This document shows, piece after piece, positions 1-6,313 of a stretch of DNA of 10,042 bases. Position 1 is the first letter of the stretch, and the number at the start of each line of letters is the position of its first letter. Origin of the DNA: JAAETI01 sp965368515 (GTDB lineage Bacteria; Actinomycetota; Acidimicrobiia; Spongiisociales; UBA5794); NCBI GenBank assembly GCA_965368515.1, contig CBDUNF010000137.1, positions 1 to 10,042 on the forward strand, read 5' to 3'. The position numbers and the translations under genes are program-made. The notes below the pieces were generated by a model. That model did no database searches, was not told the DNA's origin, and worked only from the letters and a program-made list of their open reading frames with translations.

Positions 1-193
1 CGAACCAGAGGGGAGACCGTTTCACCCTCACCTGACGCTGAGCCGGATCCGGCCACCGGTCGATGTGCGACAGCTGATTGATTCCGTCCCTCCTGCGCGG
101 GTGAGCGTTGATGTTCAGGAGGTCACTCTCTATCGGTCGCTTCTGGGTTCCGGACCCGCTCGCTATGAGATAGTCGATCGAGTGGCGCTCTGA
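1..193 (+). CDS. thpR: RNA 2',3'-cyclic phosphodiesterase (ThpR/LigT family), C-terminal part
   Basis: Only the last 63 codons are present, read from base 2 to the TGA at 191-193; the 5' part lies outside the window. The fragment contains PFHPHLTLSRI, which carries the second HxT(L) motif of the 2H phosphoesterase superfamily, followed by the typical beta-strand ending VEVTLYRSLL-like (here VQEVTLYRSLLGSGPARYEI). In this family two HxT motifs form the active site that opens 2',3'-cyclic phosphates on RNA or ligates tRNA halves in vitro; the cellular role is poorly known. The first HxT motif cannot be seen here. The gene ends 73 bases before the recA ATG and reads in the same direction, but recA has its own SOS promoter in the gap. 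The family call rests on one motif and the fold-like spacing, so it is good but not certain. Confidence 0.75.
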   Translation, partial: EPEGRPFHPHLTLSRIRPPVDVRQLIDSVPPARVSVDVQEVTLYRSLLGSGPARYEIVDRVAL

Positions 194-210
194 TTCGGAT
201 TTCCTGGACA

Positions 211-226
211 TCGAACACGTGTTCGC
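211..226. promoter_or_regulatory. LexA-binding SOS box upstream of recA
   Basis: The sequence TCGAACACGTGTTCGC matches the actinobacterial/Gram-positive SOS consensus TCGAAC-N4-GTTCGA at 11 of 12 arm positions; only the last base differs. It sits 41 bases before the recA ATG and ends 14 bases before the -10-like TACAAT at 241-246, so bound LexA would cover the upstream part of the promoter. It is nearly identical to the box at 7018-7033 before lexA, including the same terminal C. Confidence 0.9.
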
Positions 227-240
227 CTAGTCTCGTGGCG

Positions 241-251
241 TACAATACGAT
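241..251 (+). promoter_or_regulatory. Probable recA -10 region
   Basis: TACAAT at 241-246, overlapped by TACGAT at 246-251, resembles the sigma-A -10 hexamer. No convincing TTGACA-like -35 lies 16-18 bases upstream, because that space is taken by the SOS box. Transcription would start near 253-258, giving a leader of only about 10-14 bases to the ATG at 267 or about 65 bases to the GTG at 321. This is a motif-level prediction. Confidence 0.45.
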
Positions 252-266
252 TACACGGTTGTAGTT

Positions 267-1388
267 ATGTCACAGGCGACGAATAGGTTGGCAACTACAT
301 ACCAACCGAAGGGAGCTCCAGTGGAGTCGGACAAGAACCTCGAAATGGCGATGTCGCAGATTGAGCGGCAATTTGGCAAAGGCGCCATCATGAAGCTCAG
401 CGACAGTGCAGTGAAGAACGTTGCCGCCATTCCAACCGGAGCTCTGGCGTTGGATCTCGCTCTCGGTATCGGTGGTGTCCCGCGCGGCAGGATCGTTGAA
501 ATCTACGGCCCCGAGTCATCGGGCAAGACGACGCTGGCTCTTCACGTCGTAGCCGAAGCCCAGCGCAACGGCGGTGTTGCCGCTTTCATCGATGCCGAGC
601 ACGCCCTCGACCCGGTCTACGCCAAGGCACTTGGTGTCGATGTCGACGAACTGCTGATCTCACAGCCGGATACCGGTGAGCAGGCTCTCGAGATCACCGA
701 CATGCTGATTCGGTCTGGTGCGCTGGACGTGGTCGTGATCGACTCGGTGGCGGCGCTGGTGCCACGAGCCGAGCTCGAAGGCGATATGGGTGATACCCAC
801 GTCGGTCTCCAGGCCCGTCTTATGTCGCAGGCATTGCGCAAACTGGCCGGAACCATCAACCGCTCCGATACGACGGCGGTGTTTATCAACCAGCTGCGCG
901 AGAAGATCGGCGTCATGTTTGGGTCACCGGAGACCACGCCGGGAGGACGGGCACTCAAGTTCTACTCGAGCGTCCGTATCGACGTTCGCCGCATCGAGGC
1001 TATCAAGCAGGGTACCGACAACGTCGGCAACCGGGTGCGGGCCAAGATCGTCAAGAACAAGGTCGCTCCACCGTTCCGTCTGGCCGAGTTCGACATCATG
1101 TTTGGCGAAGGTATCTCACGCGAAGGCAGTCTTCTCGATGTCGCTGTGGAACACGGCATCGTCCGTAAGGCAGGTGCTTGGTTCACCTATGACGGCGACC
1201 AACTGGGTCAGGGTCGAGAGAAGGCAAAGCTCTTCCTGCGGGAGAATCCTGAGATAGCCATGCAGCTGCAGGACAAGGTGTTCCGTGCGGTGGGTCTGAT
1301 CGAGGACCCCGAAGCAGCTGCCGAAGAAGCGCTCGAGGTTGACGAGGAGACCGGCGAGATCCTCGGCAAGGGTGAATCCGCCAACTAG
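267..1388 (+). CDS. recA: Recombinase RecA
   Basis: RecA forms an ATP-dependent filament on single-stranded DNA, carries out strand exchange in recombinational repair, and acts as co-protease for LexA self-cleavage. In the 373-residue reading, Walker A GPESSGKT is at 81-88, DAEHALD at 109-115, Walker B VVVIDS at 155-160, the L1 loop around EGDMGDTHVG at 171-180, and L2 from about FINQLREKIG (207) to GGRALKFYSS. The C-terminus is strongly acidic, as usual. No intein is present. Start choice is open: the ATG at 267 has no clear Shine-Dalgarno but lies just behind the promoter, whereas the in-frame GTG at 321 has GGGAG five bases upstream and would give a 355-residue protein starting at the usual family position before NLEMAMSQIERQFGKG. 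The outer start is given here; I lean slightly to GTG 321. The SOS box at 211-226 implies LexA control. No recX follows. Confidence 0.97.
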   Translation: MSQATNRLATTYQPKGAPVESDKNLEMAMSQIERQFGKGAIMKLSDSAVKNVAAIPTGALALDLALGIGGVPRGRIVEIYGPESSGKTTLALHVVAEAQRNGGVAAFIDAEHALDPVYAKALGVDVDELLISQPDTGEQALEITDMLIRSGALDVVVIDSVAALVPRAELEGDMGDTHVGLQARLMSQALRKLAGTINRSDTTAVFINQLREKIGVMFGSPETTPGGRALKFYSSVRIDVRRIEAIKQGTDNVGNRVRAKIVKNKVAPPFRLAEFDIMFGEGISREGSLLDVAVEHGIVRKAGAWFTYDGDQLGQGREKAKLFLRENPEIAMQLQDKVFRAVGLIEDPEAAAEEALEVDEETGEILGKGESAN

Positions 1389-1402
1389 CAGCCATAATCC
1401 GC

Positions 1403-1435
1403 GGGATGGGGTGGTCATGCTGGCTGCCCCATCCT
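1403..1435 (+). terminator. Hairpin after recA, possible transcription terminator
   Basis: GGATGGGG at 1404-1411 is the reverse complement of CCCCATCC at 1427-1434, with one extra G-U pair at 1403/1435 and a 15-base loop. It begins 15 bases after the recA stop. There is no T-tract, so it is not a classical intrinsic terminator; many actinobacterial terminators lack one. A second small hairpin, GTGGG-TTT-CCCAC, lies at 1470-1482. Either may end or stabilise the recA transcript. Confidence 0.45.
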
Positions 1436-1521
1436 CACGTCTGGGGGAGCTCTCGGCGGTGCAGAATTGGTGGGTTTCCCACGGGCCAGGGGCTAAATCT
1501 CGTTTTCGCGGTTCCGCTTGG

Positions 1522-1552
1522 TTGACGCGTGCTGTACGATCATTTGTAGACA
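1522..1552 (+). promoter_or_regulatory. Possible promoter for the rny leader
   Basis: TTGACG at 1522-1527 is a 5/6 match to the -35 consensus. The best -10-like element behind it is TAGACA at 1547-1552, at a long 19-base spacing; TACGAT at 1535-1540 is a better -10 but would pair only with a weak -35 (TTCCGC, 1512-1517, 17-base spacing). Either would start the rny leader near 1548-1560. The prediction is weak and rests on motif resemblance only. Confidence 0.3.
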
Positions 1553-1596
1553 CACGCAATTACTACTTGAAACACGGAACCCAAAGGAATTCGCCG

Positions 1597-1641
1597 GTGA
1601 AACAGATCGCACGGAGGTACAGCGAACCGACGGCTGACTAG
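1597..1641 (+). CDS. Candidate 14-residue upstream ORF (leader peptide) before rny
   Basis: A GTG at 1597 opens a 14-codon frame reading MKQIARRYSEPTAD and ending in TAG at 1639-1641. AAGGA at 1584-1588 lies eight bases upstream, a good ribosome-binding arrangement. The ORF coincides almost exactly with the 5' arm and loop of the long hairpin at 1599-1666, so translating ribosomes would melt that structure, as in attenuation leaders. The peptide has no run of a single amino acid that would suggest classical amino-acid attenuation, and no similarity is recognised. It could be fortuitous. Its promoter would be upstream near 1522. Support is from position and ribosome site only. Confidence 0.35.
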   Translation: MKQIARRYSEPTAD

Positions 1642-1726
1642 CTGTCCTTGTGCACGGATCTGTTTCCTTGGCATGCGTGTGCCGAGCCTTTTTGGCTCGG
1701 CATAGTGCTTTCCCTGGGCCGGGAAA
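1599..1726 (+). promoter_or_regulatory. Structured 5' leader of rny: three consecutive hairpins
   Basis: The first element is a long imperfect stem: 1599-1608 with 1657-1666 (10 perfect pairs), 1609-1612 with 1650-1653, 1614-1617 with 1646-1649 (one G-U), and 1619-1623 with 1641-1645, about 23 pairs with small bulges and a 17-base loop. It buries a GGAGGT ribosome-site-like sequence (1613-1618) that has no start codon behind it. The second is a perfect 9-bp stem, TGCCGAGCC (1680-1688) with GGCTCGGCA (1694-1702), with a five-T loop. The third is TTTCCC (1709-1714) with GGGAAA (1721-1726), ending one base before the rny ribosome site GAGGA (1728-1732). Such a leader could control rny translation or be cut by an RNase. 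The pairing is seen; the function is inferred. Confidence 0.5.
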
Positions 1727-1736
1727 CGAGGACAGC

Positions 1737-3266
1737 ATGGAGTGGATAATCGCAGTTGCGATAGCGCTTCCAGTTGCCCTGCTCGCTTTCCTGGGAGGAC
1801 GCGAACAACAACGCCGCAATACGTCAAAAACAGGCGCATCGGCGGTTGACGCCCTCCGGCAAGCACGATTGGATGCGCAACGCATCTTGTCTCGTGCTGA
1901 AGAGGAATCGCGAGCACTGGCAGAGAGCTACCGGGAACGGGAAGAAGCGGCATTGGCGCATCGTGCCGTCGAAGCCGAAGCTACCGAGGAACGGCTAGCC
2001 CAGCGAGAAGCGACGCTCGAACAGCGGGCGACGAACCTGGCTCACCGAGAAGAGATGCTCATCGAGAAAGAGCGCTCGCTCAGTGACGCGCGCGGTGATG
2101 CAGAGGCCCTTCGAGAGGAAGCGCGCGGACATCTCGAGCGTATTGCCGGGTTTGACTCGCGAGCCGCCAAAGAAGAACTTCTCATGAAGGTTGAAGATGA
2201 GGCTCGTCGCGAAGCGATGGTGCTCGTGCGTGACCTTGAAATGAAGGCCCGAGAGGAAGCAGATCGGCGTGGGCGACGCATCCTGGCAACAGCCGTGCAG
2301 CGTCTCGCCGCTGAGGTTGTGTCTGAGTCAACCGTGTCTGTGGTTCCCTTGCCGTCCGATGACATGAAGGGCCGGATCATCGGTCGTGACGGACGGAACA
2401 TCCGTACCTTTGAAGCCGTCACCGGTGTCAACCTGATCGTCGATGACACACCGGAAGCGGTTTCGATATCCACGTTCGACCCGGTACGGCGGGAGACGGC
2501 GCGACTGGCACTACATCGGCTCGTCGAAGATGGTCGCATCCACCCCGCCTCGATCGAGGAGGCGTATGAGAAGTCACGCGCCGAGGTTGAGCAGTCGGTC
2601 CGCGACGCCGGTGAATGGGCGATGCTCGAGGTTGGTGTTACCCGGCTCCACCCCGAGTTGGTGACCTTGCTGGGTCGGCTGAAGTACCGCACGTCGTACG
2701 GTCAGAACGTCCTCAACCATTTGGTTGAGGCAGCCAACATCGCTGGAATGCTGGCCGCCGAAATGGGAATCGACGACGTCGAGGCCAAGCGGGCTGCGTT
2801 CCTCCACGACATCGGCAAGGCCGTGTCTCATGAAGTCGGCGGGTCCCACGCCATGATCGGTGCCGAGATCGCCCGTCGTTTCGGCGAGGACGCCTCCATC
2901 GTTCACGCAATCGAGTCTCACCACAATGAGGTGGAGCCAAGGACGCTCACGGCCGTGTTGGTGCAGGCGGCCGATGCGGTTTCTGCGGCACGACCCGGGG
3001 CACGTCGGGAGGCATTGGAGTCCTCTGTCCGCCGGTGGGAGCGTCTCGAGGAAATCGCCTCGTCGTTTGAAGGCGTCGAACGGGTCTTTGCGATGCAAGC
3101 CGGGCGCGAGGTTCGCATTGCCGTTGCTCCGACCGTCGTCGATGACCTGGCAGCCGGTGATCTGGCTCGTCGGATCGCTCGTCGGCTCGAAGAGGATTTG
3201 AACTACCCGGGACAGATCGAGGTCACGGTGATCCGCGAGTTCCGCGCTACAGACTTCGCTCGGTAA
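1737..3266 (+). CDS. rny: Ribonuclease Y
   Basis: RNase Y is a membrane-bound endoribonuclease that initiates mRNA decay. The start at ATG 1737 has GAGGA four bases upstream and places a hydrophobic segment right at the N-terminus (IIAVAIALPVALLAFL, residues 4-19), as is typical of the family; an upstream GTG at 1650 would add an unconserved 29-residue tail and is rejected. The protein is 509 residues, close to the usual 510-520. After the membrane anchor comes a long Glu/Arg/Ala-rich coiled coil (about 30-185), then a KH domain with GRIIGRDGRNIR at 212-223, then the HD domain with the catalytic FLHDIGKAV, His357-Asp358. The end of the protein, EVTVIREFRA, is also standard. It heads a packed set: miaB begins four bases after the stop. 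An unusually structured leader precedes it. Confidence 0.96.
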   Translation: MEWIIAVAIALPVALLAFLGGREQQRRNTSKTGASAVDALRQARLDAQRILSRAEEESRALAESYREREEAALAHRAVEAEATEERLAQREATLEQRATNLAHREEMLIEKERSLSDARGDAEALREEARGHLERIAGFDSRAAKEELLMKVEDEARREAMVLVRDLEMKAREEADRRGRRILATAVQRLAAEVVSESTVSVVPLPSDDMKGRIIGRDGRNIRTFEAVTGVNLIVDDTPEAVSISTFDPVRRETARLALHRLVEDGRIHPASIEEAYEKSRAEVEQSVRDAGEWAMLEVGVTRLHPELVTLLGRLKYRTSYGQNVLNHLVEAANIAGMLAAEMGIDDVEAKRAAFLHDIGKAVSHEVGGSHAMIGAEIARRFGEDASIVHAIESHHNEVEPRTLTAVLVQAADAVSAARPGARREALESSVRRWERLEEIASSFEGVERVFAMQAGREVRIAVAPTVVDDLAAGDLARRIARRLEEDLNYPGQIEVTVIREFRATDFAR

Positions 3267-3270
3267 CACC

Positions 3271-4659
3271 ATGACAGAAGCGACAGCTCTCGGGATACCC
3301 AGTGTCCGCACGCCGCGCCGGCCGCGACGTACGGGCCTGACCTATCACATCCGGACATTCGGGTGTCAGATGAACGAGCACGATTCAGAGCGTATCAGCG
3401 GCCTTCTCGGGGCAGACGGCATGGCGGTATCAGCTTCGCTCGAAGATGCCGATGTCGTGGTCCTCAACACCTGCACAATCCGTGAGAACGCCGACAACAA
3501 GCTTTATGGCTTCCTCGGTTCGCTGCGAGCGGTGAAGAACCAGCGGCCCGGAATGAAGATCCTCGTCGGTGGTTGCTCTGCCCAGAAGGACGGCGACCTC
3601 ATCATGGAGAAGGCCGGGTGGGTCGATCTCGTGTTTGGTACCCACAACGTCCATCGGGTTGTGGAACTACTCGATCATGTCGACGAGTGGGGCCCGATTA
3701 CGGAGATCTGGGAGGAAACGTCGTCGGTGGACGACTTCCCGTCGTATCTGCCCGCCCGCCGGCAAACCCCCCACTCTGCATGGGTGACAATCGCCATCGG
3801 CTGCGACAACTCCTGCACCTTCTGCATCGTTCCTACCGTGCGCGGCAAAGAGATCAGTCGACGTTTTGGCGATGTTGTTGGTGAGGTCAGGAGCCTGGCT
3901 GCCGAGGGGGTTACTGAGGTGACTCTGCTCGGCCAGAACGTCAACTCCTACGGACGCGATCTGGAATTGAACGGGCGTAGCCCCGTTTTTGCCGACCTGT
4001 TGCGGCAGGTCGGGGCGGTCGAAGGCATCCGGCGAGTTCGCTACACCAGTCCGCATCCCAAGGATTTCAGCGAGGACGTCGCCGAAGCGATGGCGGGGAC
4101 TCCGGCGGTTTGTGAGCAGTTGCATCTTCCGCTCCAGTCCGGCAGTGATCGCATCCTGGCGGCGATGCATCGGGGCTACAACGCCGAGAGGTTTCTCACC
4201 CGTCTGGCCATGGCCCGCAGGATCGTACCCAACCTCTCGGTATCGACAGACATCATCGTCGGGTTTCCCGGCGAGACGGATGCGGACTTTGCAGGCACGA
4301 TGGATGTAGTGGCCGAGTCACGTTTTGACCAAGCGTTCACTTTCCAATACTCGTCGCGTCCCGGTACTCCGGCAGCAACCATGGGCAACCATGTTGAGAA
4401 GGCAGTGGTTCAGGAGAGATTCGACCGTCTGGTCACTTTGCAGAACGCCATATCTCTGGAGAAGAATCAGGGAGCCGTTGGCCGTGTCGAAGAGGTGCTT
4501 GTAGAGGGTCCTTCGAAGAAGGATCCTTCCATAACGACCGCCCGCACGCGGGGTAACAAGCCGGTGCACGCGCCGGGCGAGTTTGCGGCCGGCACCTACC
4601 TAACCGTCGAGATAACCAAGGCGGCGCCACATCATCTGTTGGGGAGCGTGGTGTCCTGA
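3271..4659 (+). CDS. miaB: tRNA-2-methylthio-N6-dimethylallyladenosine synthase MiaB
   Basis: MiaB is a radical-SAM methylthiotransferase that adds a methylthio group to C2 of i6A37 in tRNAs reading UNN codons. At 462 residues it has normal length. The N-terminal MTTase domain carries the three cysteines for the auxiliary iron-sulfur cluster, in FGCQMN (C32), NTCTIRENA (C68) and VGGCSAQ (C102). The radical-SAM motif CDNSCTFC gives C178, C182 and C185. The C-terminal end from about residue 400 fits the TRAM RNA-binding domain. The ATG at 3271 is four bases after the rny stop and has no clear Shine-Dalgarno, suggesting translational coupling. The first ~23 residues (rich in R, P and T) are likely variable. 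MiaA, which makes the i6A substrate, is encoded next and overlaps the miaB stop. Confidence 0.97.
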   Translation: MTEATALGIPSVRTPRRPRRTGLTYHIRTFGCQMNEHDSERISGLLGADGMAVSASLEDADVVVLNTCTIRENADNKLYGFLGSLRAVKNQRPGMKILVGGCSAQKDGDLIMEKAGWVDLVFGTHNVHRVVELLDHVDEWGPITEIWEETSSVDDFPSYLPARRQTPHSAWVTIAIGCDNSCTFCIVPTVRGKEISRRFGDVVGEVRSLAAEGVTEVTLLGQNVNSYGRDLELNGRSPVFADLLRQVGAVEGIRRVRYTSPHPKDFSEDVAEAMAGTPAVCEQLHLPLQSGSDRILAAMHRGYNAERFLTRLAMARRIVPNLSVSTDIIVGFPGETDADFAGTMDVVAESRFDQAFTFQYSSRPGTPAATMGNHVEKAVVQERFDRLVTLQNAISLEKNQGAVGRVEEVLVEGPSKKDPSITTARTRGNKPVHAPGEFAAGTYLTVEITKAAPHHLLGSVVS

Positions 4660-5576
4660 TTGCGATCGCCGTTCTGGGGCCCACTGCTGCCGGTAAATCC
4701 GACGTGGCGATGGCGATCGCGGAACGCTGTGGTGGCGAAATCGTTTCCGTTGATTCGATGCAGGTCTATCGCGGCATGGATATCGGGACCGCCAAGGCGA
4801 CCGATGCCATGCGGCAACAGATCCCGCACCATCTACTCGACCTCTGTGATCCTTCCCACGACATGTCGGTCGCCGAGTTCCAGCGGGCCGGTCGGGCTGT
4901 ACTCGATGATCTGAGGCACCGTGGCGTGACACCCGTCTTTTGTGGCGGATCAGGGCTGCACTTCCGTTCGCTGGTAGATCCACTGCAATTCCCGCCCAGT
5001 GATCCGGGTGTTCGCGGCGCGATCGAGGCACTTGATCCCGTCGTGGCGCGGCAACAGCTAACGGAAATCGATCCGGCGGCTGCCGACCACGTGGACCTGG
5101 CCAACCCGAGGCGGGTGGTTCGTGCGCTCGAGATTGCTTCCATAACTGGATTGGTGCCTTCGCAGCGGGCGGGCACTGCTGAGGCGATCGCTGTGCGTGA
5201 GTACCGCTCAGAAGTGGAGTTTGTCGCAGTCGGCCTCGACCCAGGGCCAGAGCTAGAGGAGCGCGTTGTCGGCCGATTCGAGGGCATGCTCGACCAGGGT
5301 CTCTTGGAGGAAGTCAGGTCGCTTCGCCCATCGTTGGGCAGACTCGCCGCACAGGCGGTCGGATACAAGGAACTAATTCCGGTGCTGGACGGTGTCTGTG
5401 ATCTGGCAACCGGTCGGACGGCCGCCGTCCAGGCAACCCGAGCGCTGGCCAAGCGGCAGCGGACGTTCTTTCGCCGGGATCCACGCATCAACTGGGTACC
5501 CTGGCATCCGGAGCCCGGGTTCCGCACGGGAGCCGCAATCGACTATCTGAACGGGCAGTCATCATGGACTTTGTGA
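4656..5576 (+). CDS. miaA: tRNA dimethylallyltransferase MiaA (apparent CTG start)
   Basis: MiaA transfers a dimethylallyl group from DMAPP to N6 of A37 in tRNAs reading UNN codons, making i6A, the substrate of MiaB. The P-loop GPTAAGKS (residues 8-15 here) is followed by VDSMQVYRGMDIGTAK (32-47), PHHLLDL, GGSGLHFRSLVDP, NPRRVVRALE and AQAVGYKE, all family signatures. No ATG, GTG or TTG occurs in frame close upstream of the P-loop; the first conventional start, GTG 4704, would delete it. The best start is CTG at 4656, giving IAIAVLGPTAAGKS after the initiator, with GGGGAG at 4641-4646 nine bases upstream and a 4-base CTGA overlap with the miaB stop; ATT at 4659 is the alternative. The resulting 306 residues match the family. 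The 3' end overlaps dapF by 13 bases. Confidence 0.93.
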   Translation: MIAIAVLGPTAAGKSDVAMAIAERCGGEIVSVDSMQVYRGMDIGTAKATDAMRQQIPHHLLDLCDPSHDMSVAEFQRAGRAVLDDLRHRGVTPVFCGGSGLHFRSLVDPLQFPPSDPGVRGAIEALDPVVARQQLTEIDPAAADHVDLANPRRVVRALEIASITGLVPSQRAGTAEAIAVREYRSEVEFVAVGLDPGPELEERVVGRFEGMLDQGLLEEVRSLRPSLGRLAAQAVGYKELIPVLDGVCDLATGRTAAVQATRALAKRQRTFFRRDPRINWVPWHPEPGFRTGAAIDYLNGQSSWTL

Positions 5577-6313
5577 AGATGCAGGGCCTGGGCAACGATT
5601 TTGTTGTCATTGCCGGTCCGGCAGAACCTACTGCGCAGGAGATAGCTGCGTGGTGCGATCGGCGGCGCGGCGTTGGTGCCGACGGCGTGCTCGAAGTGAC
5701 ACCGATGGATGAGACCACGGTTCGGATGCGGTATTGGAATGCCGATGGGGGAGCGGCCGAGATGTGCGGCAACGGTCTTCGCTGTGTCGCTCGCTACGCC
5801 CGATATCGCGGTTGGGTCGAGACAGATTCATTCGTGGTCGACACTGCAGTTGGGCCCAGACCCGTTCGGCTGAACCCTGATGGCTCTGTCCGGGTCCTTC
5901 TGGGAACAGCCGCGACAACCGGGGATGTGTCCATCGATTCGATAGTGGTGCACACGGTCGATATGGGGAATCCGCACGCCATCCAATGGGTCAAAGCCCT
6001 GGAGGAAGCGCCGGTTCATGATGTTGGGCCCGTGGTGGAGACAGCTCCGGTGTTCCCTGCGGGAACAAACGCTGAGTTTGCTCAGCTGAGCGGGCCAAAC
6101 GAGATTGACCTCCGTGTTTGGGAGCGGGGCGTCGGCGAAACTCTGGCCTGCGGCACCGGAGCGGCCGCCACCGCTTTCCTTGCTCACGAGCAGGGTCTGG
6201 TTGGGTCCGAAGTTGTCGTGAATCTCCCGGGAGGGCCGCTCAAGGTTGCCATCGAGGAACACCAAGTCTGGATCGAAGGGCCGGCCGAGGTCGTTTTCAG
6301 CGGAGTTCTATAG
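5564..6313 (+). CDS. dapF: Diaminopimelate epimerase DapF
   Basis: DapF interconverts LL- and meso-diaminopimelate, the penultimate step of lysine synthesis and source of meso-DAP for peptidoglycan cross-links. It is a cofactor-independent racemase with two cysteines as acid/base. Both are present: Cys68 in NADGGAAEMCGNGLRC and Cys196 in ERGVGETLACGTGA. The N-terminal KMQGLGNDFVV and the central VDMGNPHAI and NAEF motifs are also as in the family. The 249-residue length is at the short end (270-290 is common), but the motifs lie in order and none is missing. The ATG at 5564 lies inside the 3' end of miaA, so translation is probably coupled; no strong ribosome site is seen. The TAG stop (6311-6313) overlaps the end of convergent lexA. 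Confidence 0.96.
   Translation: MDFVKMQGLGNDFVVIAGPAEPTAQEIAAWCDRRRGVGADGVLEVTPMDETTVRMRYWNADGGAAEMCGNGLRCVARYARYRGWVETDSFVVDTAVGPRPVRLNPDGSVRVLLGTAATTGDVSIDSIVVHTVDMGNPHAIQWVKALEEAPVHDVGPVVETAPVFPAGTNAEFAQLSGPNEIDLRVWERGVGETLACGTGAAATAFLAHEQGLVGSEVVVNLPGGPLKVAIEEHQVWIEGPAEVVFSGVL

Larger units (their letters stand above)
1389..1736 (+). other. Long recA-rny intergenic region; recX position empty
   Basis: These 348 bases contain no conventional gene. The longer frames crossing them (for example 1339-1641 and the reverse frame 1116-1559) are extensions of recA shadows with no recognisable protein. In order, the region holds the post-recA hairpin (1403-1435), a small hairpin (1470-1482), a possible promoter (TTGACG at 1522-1527), a 14-codon ORF (1597-1641), a long imperfect hairpin (1599-1666), a perfect 9-bp hairpin (1680-1702) and a 6-bp hairpin (1709-1726) next to the rny ribosome site. 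In many actinobacteria recX directly follows recA; nothing like RecX is encoded here. Confidence 0.6.

Noticed and set aside
1680..1702. Perfect hairpin as an intrinsic terminator before rny
   Set aside because: The T-run is in the loop, not after the stem, and the next bases are TAGTGC; it is better kept as part of the rny leader unless 3' ends map there.
1650..1736. Upstream GTG start that would add 29 residues to RNase Y
   Set aside because: The added stretch is not like an RNase Y N-terminus, falls inside the hairpins, and lacks a ribosome site; ATG 1737 puts the membrane anchor at the N-terminus as expected.
2574..3311. Reverse-strand frame of 245 codons opposite rny
   Set aside because: It lies wholly antisense to a well-supported rny and the start of miaB, with no recognisable domain; a typical high-GC shadow. 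The same holds for 4766-5527 (minus) opposite miaA and 5828-6265 (minus) opposite dapF.
4704..5576. MiaA starting at GTG 4704 (290 residues)
   Set aside because: It would remove the ATP/DMAPP-binding P-loop GPTAAGKS that is intact in frame just upstream.
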